From Diplolepis rosae (lineage: Eukaryota > Arthropoda > Insecta > Hymenoptera > Diplolepididae): DNA of 64,000 bases. The DNA lies in the NCBI GenBank assembly GCA_030998225.1, contig JAPYXD010000714.1, positions 3,906,001-3,970,000 on the forward strand, written 5' to 3'. The translations under genes were made by a program, and so were the position numbers. Below the pieces are notes generated by a model. The model saw nothing but the letters and a program-made list of their open reading frames with translations, was not told the origin of the DNA and made no database searches. Within the stretch, counting starts at the first letter, position 1; each line of letters starts with the position of its first letter. Of the stretch, positions 1 through 11,420 are shown piece after piece.

Positions 1-1469
1 ACAAAACGTTATTGATGTGTGGAGATTTTGCAATACTTATTGATTTAAGATTCAATTTGTCTACCATCGAATGAAAATAATAAATTACTATTTTAATATC
101 TTTCGTCATTTCTCCTAAACCTGCCTTAAATTCGTCTTCGATTGGAAGTACAAAATGGTATTTCCACAGTTTTCCAAAAGTTTAGAGCCTACATCGCGGG
201 GTTCTCCTTTATTGTTTACAAAATATGCATAATTATCCTTACTAAATGTTAATTGGTCGCGACATTCAATTATATTTTTCTGTGTCCCAGGCAATCCAAA
301 TGTTGAAAGTTGATCAGGGGGTAGCTCTAGGGGTGTTCTTTCTTCTGTAAAATCGTCTTTGTCAGAGTTTTCAGAATTTTCTATTACCAATCTGTCCAGT
401 TGCTCGTTATCGCTTTTATGTTCAACATTTTGAAGATTTTCCAGAGTTTCTTCTTCTTTTTCATCTTAAGTTGACAAGTCAGAATTTCATTCAAAACAAC
501 TTTTGTCTTTTAATTCATCATCTTCATTTTCCTTGAAATGTTTCGTCTTTTTATTTGCTTTTGGCTTTTGCTTAACATCATACTCTGGATCAGAATCAGA
601 TTCGTCTTCGGATTCCATAAATTTACGTTTTTTATCATTTTCAGGTGATTTATTCAAATATTTTGTGGGTGTACCTCTTCTTTCGATTGGTTTCTGTAAT
701 TTTATTTCTTGAATAATTTTTCGTGGTCTTCCACGCTTCCTTTGTACCTTATTTGTTACCTCAACATTTCATAATAATTTATTTTTTATATTATCTTCAT
801 TTTTGTCCATACTTATATTTCTTGAATTTTTCAACTGACTTCTTATTTGCATAGCATAACATTCATTTTCATTTTATAATAAAATTGGAATTGAATCCAT
901 GACACATTTCAATAATTGGGAAACAAATGTTTCCGAAATATTTTCTTCAATGATCAATTTGTAAAAAGCGTTTCCATTTCCCTCATTTTTCATTTCATTT
1001 ATTATTATATTAATCTACCTTTTATTAATTATGTTGAATAAATATTCGTCCAATTGTTCAATATTTTTTTCATTATTTCCATAAATTGTTCCCTTGTTTA
1101 TATCCTCAAAATCTAGTTCAATACAAGATTTTCCATTATTGTCATAATCATTTGTCAATAAATATTCTTTATCTAATGATTTTTTAATTTTTTCAGTATC
1201 ATTTTCATCAATTTTTTCTTCATAAACATCATTATAATTGCGTTTTTTATCATCATTTTTAAGTAAAGCTTCTTCGTATAATTTTTCGATTTCTTCAAAA
1301 TTTTCATGGATTTTTTGTTCTTCAAAATCTTCATAATTTATATCATCATTACATTCCTTATCTTTCATGTTCTTAATTAAATTTCCATCGTTCATCAGTA
1401 TTTGTTCGTTTCCTCCAATGTGATCATTATATTCATATTCTGGACTCACATTGACTCTTAATTAATAAT
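1..1469 (-). pseudogene. Ty3/gypsy pol remnant: AT-hook linker and pre-integrase
   Basis: Minus-strand remains of a retroelement polyprotein, continuing from the RNase H piece at 3906-4850. Reading from 1469 down, there is a long acidic, Asn/Lys-rich linker (open frame 1449-1015), then a basic stretch near 700-760 with the AT-hook core KRGRPR, then a Pro-rich piece and a KDNYAYFVNNKG segment (about 280-210) typical of the region before the integrase zinc finger in insect gypsy elements. Residues MVDKLNLKSI follow in another frame near the window edge. Many stops and frameshifts show it is dead. A paralogous copy of the linker lies on the plus strand at 45497-46679. The linker is unusually long: about 500 codons between RNase H and pre-integrase once the foldback insertion is ignored. 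The family call is firm at the RNase H end; that the linker is part of the polyprotein is an inference from position in two copies. Confidence 0.7.
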
Positions 1470-1538
1470 TGAAGATATATGTTGATGTTGGTAATTGGCT
1501 TTAGGGTCCAAGGTTGATAAAAACTCAGAGTTTTACAT

Positions 1539-1580
1539 AATCAGACGTTTCGGCTCTGATCGGAGCCCTCATCAGTGATT
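1539..1580 (-). ncRNA. Hammerhead-ribozyme-like motif (type 1, left arm)
   Basis: Read on the minus strand: AATCA, then CTGATGA, an imperfect stem II (GGCTC/GAGCC with one extra G), then GAAACGTC, then TGATT. AATCA and TGATT pair as stem I, and the CUGAUGA and GAAA core boxes are intact. Stem III would be only the self-complementary ACGU, as in the minimal hammerheads of Penelope-like elements that act as dimers. Predicted cleavage is after GUC. It is the mirror copy of the motif at 3796-3837. Confidence 0.6.
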
Positions 1581-1870
1581 TATTTAAATCTAAAAATACA
1601 GAAAAAGGTTTTGCTAACATAGGATATCTTGTATAAAAAAATTTTTTGTAAAACTTTAACAAGTAATTATCATTATGTTTTTACATGTAGGTAAATAAAT
1701 TTTGATATTACTTTAAGGTAAATATTTCATTCACATAACCTAAAAATCTGGATACCAGAAAGCATTTTTTGAATGGTTGGAATTAAGTGTCTAAATATAA
1801 AAAATATTTTTAATTGACATTCGTGCATGGAATTGTAGATTGAAATTTTTGTGGTGTAGTTTTTAATACA

Positions 1871-2060
1871 ATATATATACATCCATACACAACCACACAC
1901 ACATATATATATATATACACATATGCATACACATACATACATACATATATATACATACATACATACACATATATATACATACACACATATATATATACAT
2001 ATACATACATATATACACACATACATACACATACACATATACATACATACATATTACATG
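1871..2060. repeat. CATA/TATA microsatellite in left foldback arm
   Basis: Runs of CATACATA, CACA and TATATA fill this stretch; the mirror copy is at 3353-3510. Open frames read through it are low-complexity Cys/Tyr/Met/Val strings and are not genes. Confidence 0.9.
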
Positions 2061-3352
2061 CATACAACATTATATATACCACACATATAAAATATTTTTA
2101 AATTCTTTAAATATTATTTCTTTTGGTATGAAGTGCAATCTGTAAAATTTAATTTAATTTAACATTTTTTTCTTTGGCATATTTTTCTTGGAAATTTGTC
2201 CGCTGTGATACTTTTTTAGCAAGAAGAACTGAAAAATTGATAGTTTTTTTTCAATGACTTAGAAAATAAAGAGTCCGTAGAGTTATACAAAAGGCTTTTC
2301 TCAATCGTGGGTATAGACAATGAGGCTGCTTATTCAGAAAATACATAGAATGTTTCAAAAATTTGTTGCCTAGATTTTTTAAGTGAAATTTTACATTGAA
2401 ATTTTCTGATTAAAACTGGATGGATTGAGATTATGAATTATACATTTTTTAGAGAAATTCATTTCCAAGTGTATATGAAGCGTGTCTAAAATTTTTTACC
2501 TAGTTTTTTGCAAGTGAGATTGTGCATCGAAATTGTGGATTATATAGAAGAACTTTTGAAATGTATGATTACACATGATATACACATTAGATGAGAAAGA
2601 AAAATTTTTTTTACATAAATAAAGGTATGAAAAGACGTAGAGAGCCGCGAAAAAAATTCTAGGAGTAATTTTATCAAAATCTAATAGTAATGTCTTAGTG
2701 TTTAATGTGTAGTACTTTTAAATGTGTAGGTATGGTATTTTTTATTATTAAATTTGTGCACAATTCTATCCAAATTTTTAAATCCTATTACAGACTATAT
2801 ATAGAGTAAAAAAGGAGGACTAACCTTGATTAAAATTACGATTTTTTTTTGTTGTATAAATGTTATTATTCAGTTTTTTCTTTTTTCGTTTTCAGGGAAG
2901 ACACATAACTTAGACTGCACACACTTCTCCCCTGGGAGGTTGACTCGTAAACTGAGTTATGTTTTGGTTTTTAGGCATGCATATTGGGATGAGAGTGGAG
3001 GGTAAAATTTTTTTCCCCTTTAGGGATTTTTTTTTTTTTGAGAAAGAAAAGGATGTGCTCTAGATGGCTGGACTGTTAGGACAATGAGAAGACCATAAAT
3101 TGTAACCGGAGACATAAAGGTTTCGTCGGCATATTTTGAGTGTTTTCAGAAAGTATGTGTATTTATGTATTTCAGGATTTTTTAATAATATGAATTTTGA
3201 ATGGAGTTAAGCTTCAAAGGTTTAGTTCTTCCTTTTATTTTAACCCGAGCCTTATTTTCATAAGCCGCCAATCTAACGAGTTTAAATAAACCGCGCGGAA
3301 ATACTTGCAATCTTAAATAGACGGCCCTGAGGTAAGGTCGTGACAGTTTCCT

Positions 3353-3510
3353 GTATATATGTATGTATATGTATATATATGTATATGTGTGTATGTATAT
3401 ATATGTGTATGTATGTATGTATATATATATATGTATGTATGTATGTGTATGCATATGTGTATATATATATATATATGTGTGTGGTTGTGTATGTATGTAT
3501 ATATATTGTA
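3353..3510. repeat. TATG/TATA microsatellite in right foldback arm
   Basis: Reverse-complement partner of the 1871-2060 repeat, consistent with both lying in the arms of one foldback element. Confidence 0.9.
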
Positions 3511-3795
3511 TTAAAAACTACACCACAAAAATTTCAATCTACAATTCCATGCACGAATGTCAATTAAAAATATTTTTTATATTTAGACACTTAATTCCAA
3601 CCTTTCAAGAAATGCTTCTGGTATCCAGATTTTTAGGTTATGTGAATGAAATATTTACCTTAAAGTAATATCAAAATTTATTTACCTACATGTAAAAACA
3701 TAATGATAATTACTTGTTAAATTTTTACAAAAAATTTTTTTATACAAGATATCCTATGTTAGCAAAACCTTTTTCTGTATTTTTAGATTTAAATA

Positions 3796-3837
3796 AATCA
3801 CTGATGAGGGCTCCGATCAGAGCCGAAACGTCTGATT
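3796..3837 (+). ncRNA. Hammerhead-ribozyme-like motif (type 1, right arm)
   Basis: Plus-strand copy of the motif described at 1539-1580: stem I strand AATCA (3796-3800), CTGATGA (3801-3807), stem II, GAAACGTC ending at 3832, and closing strand TGATT (3833-3837). The predicted cut is between 3832 and 3833. Confidence 0.6.
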
Positions 3838-3905
3838 ATGTAAAACTCTGAGTTTTTATCAACCTTGGACCCTAAAGCCAATTACTAACATCAACATATA
3901 TCTTC

Positions 3906-4850
3906 AGTTATCATTATAAATATTTCCATGTTCAATAACCTTATATTTTAAATCATCATAATTTCTTCGATTATTCTTATTCTTATTCTTAATGAAATTT
4001 TCTCCGTTCATAAGTTCCTTAGTTTTTTTAGAATTACTCTCATCAATTTTTCTTTCTTCAATAATATCATAATTTATTTCTTTATTGCATGTAAGATTTG
4101 TTTGTGGTACTTTGTTTTCACGTTCAAAATTAGATAGGCACTTTGCATTTCCTTCTTTAATTTAAGTCATTTCAATACTGTTTTTATTATTTATATTATC
4201 ATTTTCAATATTTTCTAAATCTATAGGATTTCTTGATAAAGCATCTGCATTTACATTAGTTTTACCTGCTTTGTATGCAACATCAAAATTATGTTCTGCC
4301 AGTTTTAATTTCCACCAGTTACTCGTGAGCAAGGGTCCTTCGAGTTTTGAAACCATACTAATGGTTTGTGGTCCGTGACCAAGGTAAATTTTCGTCCATA
4401 TAAATAAGGGCGTAAATATATTACACAATAAATAATTGCTAAAGCTTCTTTTTCGTATGTCTAGTATTATCTTTCACAATAATTCAATGATCTATAAGTA
4501 TAAGCTATAGGTATATCTTTACCTATTTTGCCTTGAGATAGTATTCCTCCTATAGCAAATCCTGACGTATCAGCTGTCAAAATGAAAGGTTGTGAGAAGT
4601 CTGGTCTTTGTCAAAGAGGTTCTTCTCATAATTTTTTTTTTTTTTTAAAGTTCAAATGCTTCTTGTTGCTTTTCTTACCAAATAAATTTTACATCCTTCT
4701 TTAAAATTTGGTTCAAGGGTGTTGCAATTTTAGAGAATCCATCAATAAATCTTCTATAATAACAGGCTAACCCCAAAAATTGTTTGATATTTTTAGTCCA
4801 TGTGAACCAAATTTGATGGATATAACAGTCACAGATAATACAGGTAAGTG
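3906..4850 (-). pseudogene. Ty3/gypsy reverse transcriptase end and RNase H
   Basis: Minus-strand pol fragment. Around 4800-4700 it encodes FLGLACYYRRFI, the conserved block at the end of the Ty3/gypsy RT thumb, followed by PLNQILKKDVKF. A stop falls just after the following W. Further down, 4428-4162 encodes WWKLKLAEHNFDV and NADALSRNP, the hallmark end of the gypsy RNase H domain. From about 4230 to 3906 an Asn/Glu-rich linker begins and continues beyond the foldback element at 1469. The catalytic YVDD block of RT is not in the window piece, so only the 3' part of RT is left. Internal stops and frameshifts make it a pseudogene. The insect gypsy assignment is firm from the RNase H block. Confidence 0.85.
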
Positions 4851-6050
4851 TTAGTATTTTGCATTTTCAGATGCTTTAACCTTGCTACAGTATGACAGAT
4901 TTCCGCTTTTTTGTTGTAAAATATTGTTTCAACCTTTTCAAATATATGAAAACAATTTGAAAGAAAAAAAAGATGTTGAAGTTTGAAATTTTGGGATTTG
5001 AAATTTTTTTCCCATTTTACGTTATCAATAATTATGATTGAATCATGTTTTTGTGTGTTCTGACTTACAATTACTCCAACTAAAGAATCATCTTAATCAG
5101 TCCATTTTTGTAAAAGTTATAAGAAAGAAATTGAAGTCTGAAAATTTGTTTTTTCGCCGCGCATCTAAGAATAAATCGAAACTAAAACTCTGTCTCTCTG
5201 CTTAATATTTCTGTATCACCAAAAAAAATGACAGAGTTTAAAATCGATTTCCGTATGCCACACGTTCAGGATTTCATAATTTCTTATTATTATTCCTATA
5301 ATGTACACAAAAATGGCGGAGATGCAAATCGATTGCCCTATGCTGAATTCTGAATCTAGCTGCAGCGGTTTTTATATAATAAAATCGCGCCTACATAGCT
5401 GAAAAACGTCGTTTCTGCATGTCCCAATGATTAAACCGTTGTCTTTTTATGAACATTGTGAGTAAACGACTTAATACTTACAGTTAATCAATCAAGTTCC
5501 AGAAAACTAAACTCAAAAACTTCACCGTCAATAATATTTAAGTCGATTGTATTGATTTCAGTATATAATTTTATTGGTTTTTATCATGTCCTACCAAATA
5601 TTCCATGTGCTGACAGTAAAGGTAGTCTAATGTTTTTGCACAACCTTACATTAACTGTGAAAGTCTGTTTTTTTGCTCGTATGTATTATACGCGTCACTA
5701 CTCGCCACAAAAAAATCAAAACGAAATATGGAGTAGTTGTTTTAAAATTCGAACAAATATGTGTCAAAACATCACGGTTACGGAACTCTATTATATCGGC
5801 CATATCAACCTGTGATTAAGAATTAACTTAACGTCACATGTTGATAAAGTCAATTTAGTACAAGGGGAAAAATGGTTCGAGTAATTTTACTCAACTTCCG
5901 ATCAAAGTTGGTAAGTATGGACAAGTAAAGAATTATTTAGTATTATTGTGATTATTTGTATTCATGAATGACATAATGGGATGAAAAATAGTATGTTACA
6001 CTACAAGGGCAGAAAGTTGAGATTCCTGCACTGCGCGCCATAATGCCCGA
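4851..6050. other. No gene recognised
   Basis: AT-rich sequence. A GTAAGT after ACAG near 4840 resembles a splice donor but has no matching exon. The open frame at 5552-5815 (87 codons) matches no family I know and has ordinary AT-rich composition, so I do not call it a gene. Confidence 0.4.
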
Positions 6051-6089
6051 TTTTCTTTATTTAGAAAAATAAAATATATTGGTTTATAC
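6051..6089 (+). repeat. 39-bp exact direct repeat, copy 1
   Basis: The 39 bases here recur without change at 7390-7428. The repeat starts TTTTCTTTATTTAG and ends TTGGTTTATAC. The two copies bracket about 1.3 kb. Confidence 0.85.
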
Positions 6090-6149
6090 TATACTATTTT
6101 TCTTGCTACCCGGTCGAAAGTACGAAAACAATTGCATGTGTCCATTGGA

Positions 6150-6240
6150 ATATATTGATGCCTGCCCCGACATTTGCGGCACGAGTGGAGCGAGTGCTGC
6201 TGGTCGGGAGGGGGGGGGGGGGGGGCAGGCATCAAATACA
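6150..6240. repeat. GC-rich hairpin with 16-G run
   Basis: GATGCCTGCCCC at the left is mirrored by GGGGCAGGCATC at the right, around an inner GC-rich loop with CGAC/GTCG pairing and an uninterrupted run of 16 G (6210-6225). It looks like a small foldback insertion just past the stop of the minus-strand ORF at 6242. Confidence 0.6.
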
Positions 6241-6241
6241 T

Positions 6242-6427
6242 CTATAAATTAAGGTTTAGATTTCTATTTTCTTGTTTCCAACTTTGGTAATTATCATAGA
6301 CTAGCTTATATCTGTCAGCGGACTTTTTGGGTAAGGTGACAGTTTCTACTATTAATTGTGATTCAGTTTGAAAGTTTTTATTAATTGCTTCTTCATCTGT
6401 CGATTCATCAGATGATATGTCATTCAC
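6242..6427 (-). pseudogene. Small ORF resembling a recombinase N-terminus
   Basis: A 61-codon frame. An acidic start (SSDESTDEEA) is followed by LPKKSADRYKLVYDNYQSWK, a spacing of Leu, Pro, Ser, Arg-Tyr and Trp-Lys that resembles the SAM-like core-binding domain of Crypton-type tyrosine recombinases and related domesticated proteins. The frame stops right beside the hairpin at 6150-6240, and no catalytic domain follows, so it is at most a 5' remnant. The family resemblance is from memory of the pattern and is tentative. Confidence 0.3.
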
Positions 6428-6626
6428 TTTTTTAGTTTTATTTTTGTTACACTTCAGTCACTACTATTACATTCTAAATAATATCCACTCATTGCCACTA
6501 ATAAACATTAGCAGAGAGCGGACAAATTTTGACGCTTGAGGTTATTGATGTTTTTACTCCCGCTATTATAGAGGGCGCGCATATAGCTTGATCAATGCAT
6601 GAAAGTTAGACTTTCTGCCGTGAAAT

Positions 6627-6639
6627 TGGTGCCGAAACC
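6627..6639 (+). promoter_or_regulatory. Possible primer-binding site (tRNA-Phe type)
   Basis: TGGTGCCGAAACC is complementary to the 3' end of tRNA-Phe, the pattern of an LTR-retroelement primer-binding site. No paired LTR was found, so this may be chance or a relic. Confidence 0.25.
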
Positions 6640-7389
6640 ACGTACTTTCGACTAAGGAAGTAAGAAAAAAACTTTTTATGTATTCACACGGAAAGAAGTG
6701 CAGCTGTGACAGGGAAGTTGATCCTTGTTACAGCTAAAGGTTGAGCTGGAGGAGTACAAGTGAATGTAAGAAGATCTTTATTTTTATGAAACCATACGAA
6801 CAAGTGAAAACAATAAGAATTTTCATTCTTATTCCATCTGAATCTTTCGTTAATTTTAAGGTATGAAAACTATACTCAATTTAGTGAATAAAAGTAATTT
6901 TTCTTATTTAGCAATTGCTACACAAATCCTATTTTAGTCTAAAAGATTATATAATGTAACTGGAAGTTTCACATAATCTAGTCCAACATTTGAATATATA
7001 CTTCATTAAACAACAATTAGTCCGTGTCATGGACTAGAAATTGCTTCAAGTCGTTGAAACGAACCGTTGCCAACTAACGCCTAAGTATGACCGCCGATGG
7101 TGCATAGACTATGGAAGAGAGTATAAGATGGCATACTAAAATAGTATGATAACTCATAGTCGTTCCCTATAGTGCGTTACATTCGAGATACATATTATTG
7201 AGCACTCCGATGTTACAAAACGTTTCGTCCAATAAATAATACTTATATTAAGAAAGCGTAAGCATATTTCTATTTTAGAGTGGTTGTACAACAAACAAAA
7301 ATTCAAGTTCTTGGTGCAAAATTTCTTATGCAATAGTGCATGAAAACATGTTTTCTGCAAAAATAAATCTGGAAAAATACGCAAACGCA

Positions 7390-7428
7390 TTTTCTTTATT
7401 TAGAAAAATAAAATATATTGGTTTATAC
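7390..7428 (+). repeat. 39-bp exact direct repeat, copy 2
   Basis: Identical to 6051-6089. Identity over 39 bases in such decayed DNA suggests a recent event: a long target duplication, a recombination product, or a conserved end repeat. Confidence 0.85.
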
Positions 7429-7707
7429 CATTCACGGACATTTTTCTGTAAAAAGTTACGGACACAAGTTTTCAGTTGAAAGGATCAAATATATCCACTC
7501 CTTTTATCTCTAGATATTTAAAATAGGTTGAGTAACAACGATTTTCATATAAAAAATTAAGTAGACGTTTACGACATGATATATTAATCATAATCATTCA
7601 ATACAGCGCTGAGAGATTACATTGATAAGGACGGCGACGCAATAATTGCAGAACTGGCCGAGTTTCAAACATGGTTTATAAATCCCATCTATTGCTATAG
7701 TGCCATC

Positions 7708-10456
7708 GTTGAGTGAAGATAGGTATAGAGGAGACATCCAGGGCGATTGAATGGTCCAAACCTTGCGGGGAAAGACGCCAGGGGTAGGTAAAGTTCCGGA
7801 ACCAACCACGGGGATCGACACTTTCGAAATTCGACAAAATCTCACGGATAAGAAGTAAGTTGTAGGAGTAAGGCCCAAACTTCTGTTGGTGAGTCTGCTG
7901 TATTCATGATGGGTCAGGTAGACCTCGTCGATTCAACCCTAGCTTGTCGACAGAATTTCACAAAATAGCTTTTTACCTCTTTTCCTTCCACTTCGCTCTT
8001 TACTAGTCTTTTCCTAAAATCGGATATATATTTTTTTTAAATATATATATATATAAAATTAAAATAGCAGATTGTATTGACGCTTGATTTAATTCATAAT
8101 ACTTCTAAAGCCAATGCAAACGTACCAAGTATTATGAATTATATATATAAAATAATACATAAAAGAGTATATGTAAAATATTTTATATTATAATTTTTAT
8201 AATATAATATATATATATATATATATATATAAGATTATGTATTATATTACATTTTATAATATAATATATATAAAATATTTTATATTATAAATTTTGTATT
8301 ATAATATATAAAAGAATATATATAAATATTAAATATATATAAATAAACCATGTATTAAAATTAACAATTTTTTTTTTAAATTTATTACATATTTATTGAC
8401 AAATTGTTTTCAATATTCTTTCTTTATCTTGATTACAATACTGAAGACATATAGAAAATGGAAATAAATTATCAATGATGATATTTTGAAAGTTTAATTT
8501 TCATACAATATAATTTTCGTTTATACAATACGGTTACAAACTTAATATTATTCTCTAGAGGGATACAATAATAATTGTTTTTTTTTTAATTTACAATTCT
8601 TAGAAAAATTAAAATTAAAACAAAGTATTGCTTTTAATATATAATAATTTGTTAGAGAATGTTAGAGAAAAAAGATACTCTACAACTTGACCGTTTCCGA
8701 TTTTTGAAAATGAATTCTTAAATGGCTGAAATTATGAAAAAACAGTTTTTCAAAACAAAATTATAAATATCAAATACAAGCGCTTGCAGGTGCAATGTGT
8801 AGGCATTATAAACGGATTTTTACAGAGGATCAATAAAATCCTGACTTAGTTTCTAGATCTACAGAATTATGACATGGAAGAATATTGTTATTTGTACGAA
8901 TGCATCAATATTTTTCTTTGGATTTAAAAAAATTTGATTGCAAACTAGTTCCTGTAAATTATCTGCCTTAATTTAGTCGATTCAATGGAATTTAATAAAT
9001 AGAATTTATTCAATAAAAAATAAATGAATTTCCTTCTACTTCGTTCTTGACTTGTCTTTTTCTAAGATCGGATTTATATTTTGAAAAAATAAAAATATTC
9101 ACAATTTTTTTTGGAAGTTATTACATATTACAAACCAAAAATAAAAAATTAATCATTTTAACTTTATTACTTCTTTACCATAGATTAGTTGAAATGATTT
9201 TTCTCTGTTTAAGTAATAAAAAAACATTTTTAATCATAATTAAAAATTGCTGGGACTCAAATAATTGATTTACGTAAATTCTGTCATTTATTTTTTATTG
9301 AATAAATTCTATTTATTAAATTCCATTGAATCGACTAAATTAAGACAGATAATTTACAGGAACTAGTTTGCAATCACATTTTTTTAAATCCAAAGAAAAA
9401 TATTGATGCATTCGTACAAATAACAATATTCTTCCATGTCATAATTCTGTAGATCTAGAAACTAAGTCAGGATTTTATTGATCCTCTGTAAAAATCCGTT
9501 TATAACGCCTACACATTGCACCTGCAAGCGCTTGTATTTGATATTTATAATTTTGTTTTGAAAAACTGTTTTTTCATAATTTCAGCCATTAAAGAATTCA
9601 TTTTCAAAAATCGGAAACGGTCAAGTTGTAGAGAATCTTTTTTCTCTAACATTCTCTAACAAATTATTATATATTAAAAGCAATACTTTGTTTTAATTTT
9701 AATTTTTCTAAGAATTGTAAATTAAAAAAAAAAAACAATTATTATTGTATCCCTCTAGAGAATAATATTAAGTTTGTAACCGTATTTTATAAACGAAAAT
9801 TATATTGTATGAAAATTAAACTTTCAAAATATCATCATTGATAATTTATTTCCATTTTCTATATGTCTTCAGTATTGTAATCAAGATAAAGAAAGAATAT
9901 TGAAAACAATTTGTCAATAAATATGTAATAAATTAAAAAAAAAAAATTGTTAATTTTAATACATGGTTTATTTATATATATTTAATATTTATATATATTC
10001 TTTTATATATTATAATACAAAATTTATAATATAAAATATTTTATATATATTATATTATAAAATGTAATATAATACATAATCTTATATATATATATATAAT
10101 TTTAATTTTATATATATATATTTAAAAAAAATATATATCCGATTTTAGGAAAAGACTAGTAAAGAGCGAAGTGGAAGGAAAAGAGGTAAAAAGCTATTTT
10201 GTGAAATTCTGTCGACAAGCTAGGGTTGAATCGACGAGGACTACCTGACCCATCATGAATACAGCAGACTCACCAACAGAAGTTTGGGCCTTACTCCTAC
10301 AACTTACTTCTTATCCGTGAGATTTTGTCGAATTTCGAAAGTGTCGATCCCCGTGGTTGGTTCCGGAACTTTACCTACCCCTGGCGTCTTTCCCCGCAAG
10401 GTTTGGACCATTCAATCGCCCTGGATGTCTCCTCTATACCTATCTTCACTCAACGG
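7708..10456. repeat. 2.7-kb palindrome (arms over 1.1 kb)
   Basis: The left arm (about 7708-9030) is mirrored by the right arm (about 9270-10456), with a spacer near 9031-9269. Landmarks: TTGAGTGAAGATAGGTATAG near 7715 pairs with its complement near 10440; CCTTCCACTTCGCTC near 7985 pairs with 10170; TTATTCAATAAAAAATAAATG near 9008 pairs with 9290. The outer 250 bp of each arm contain the same GC-richer segment, which reads as MNTADSPTEVWALLLQLTSY from 10255 plus strand before breaking; it may be a retroelement gag start, but I do not recognise it. The arms differ by an indel of about 150 bp in an AT-rich stretch near 8140-8340, and the spacer repeats part of the arm sequence. Confidence 0.85.
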
Positions 10457-11420
10457 TGCCATCGAATGACAAGAGGAAATCGAAGCGGATGTTATCGTAA
10501 TATTTTTTTGGAAAATGTGACGTTAAATTAACGTTGATTGTGCGATCATAGACGTTTGATGTTGCTTAGAGCTTCCCTTGGTATCTTCCAAAAAAAGTCA
10601 ACTGCATCGTCACGTGATTGAAGTTAGGCAGTGCAGACGAACAATTCCACTTATTTAGCGAAAGTAACTTTTTTCGTGTAGACGTTCTAAGTTTAGGCCT
10701 GGAATTAATTTCAGCTTTGGCTGTTGGATGGTTTTCGCTGTTAGATAACCCGAGGTGGATAATATCGTTGTGTATAAAATAAGCAGGTTTGATATTCTCA
10801 ACAAAGACACGGCAAAAAACGTCATTGACTTCTATTTCGTAGACTCTATCGAAAATACGATTAAATACCTTGTGAGGATTATGCCGTTAGAAGCGGGGTG
10901 ATTAGCAGTGGTGCAAACACGATTACAGCCAATAAGAAAGAGAGAGAGACTTACAAAATTTACATTAGCAAAGTAGCTTGGAGAAGAGACATGATATGGC
11001 AAAATTCCTCCGTGTCCCTGAAGCTACGGATTCAGCACTCCTTGGTTGGTGGTGATTCCAAAGATGAATCCTTTTAAATCGATTTGTAATCACCCAAACA
11101 ATATAACTCGAGTAATCCTTAGTTTGGTAATCGACGCCGGCTGCACACTGTGTATTCCACTTGTTCACTAATTCCACGTGTTTTACTCCGTAAGTTTCTT
11201 TTTAGACGGCGGCGACAAGACGAGTTTTCAGACTGCCTGGCGTTCCCATGCGTCTGTTTATATAGGCATATGGTGTTTTTGGTTATTTAAATCCATCCGA
11301 GCTAAGCATTAGAATCGCAGCTTTGGAGTTTCAATTAGGGTGAGCATCTGCATAGAAATCTTAGTTGCCAGTGTAGTGAATTGAAATAGCATTCGTGTAA
11401 GTAGTTAGTGTGTCACACTG
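10457..11420 (-). other. Retroelement-like remnant with core promoter
   Basis: Without any ATG, minus-strand 10880-10570 stays open for about 100 codons and includes RIFDRVYEIEVNDVFCRVFV, which has the feel of a Ty3/gypsy pol C-terminus. Upstream on the same strand there is a TATATAAA box (11264-11257) with GCAGTC about 30 bases downstream (11236-11231), a good TATA/initiator spacing. Together these suggest a broken minus-strand LTR element. No LTR pair or target duplication was found, so the call is tentative. Confidence 0.3.

Larger units (their letters stand above)
1470..3905. mobile_element. Foldback element with about 600-bp inverted arms
   Basis: The left arm (about 1470-2090) is the reverse complement of the right arm (about 3330-3905). 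The tips read TGAAGATATATGTTGATG and its complement. Each arm carries a hammerhead-like motif and a CATA/TATG microsatellite. The middle (2090-3330) has no convincing coding sequence. The element splits a gypsy polyprotein: linker sequence resumes in the same orientation on both sides (1469 and 3906), so this is a later insertion. No clear target duplication is visible. It could be a Penelope-like retroelement derivative (those carry hammerheads and inverted partial copies) or a foldback DNA transposon; no reverse transcriptase or transposase is seen. Confidence 0.75.

Noticed and set aside
1727..2082. Overlapping open frames of about 65-105 codons, and their mirror at 3340-3668
   Set aside because: They are translations of a CATA/TATG microsatellite; low complexity and present in several frames at once.
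7594..7878. 94-codon frame, also found at 10284-10469 plus strand
   Set aside because: Apparent conservation is caused by the palindrome; the two are the same DNA in inverted arms.
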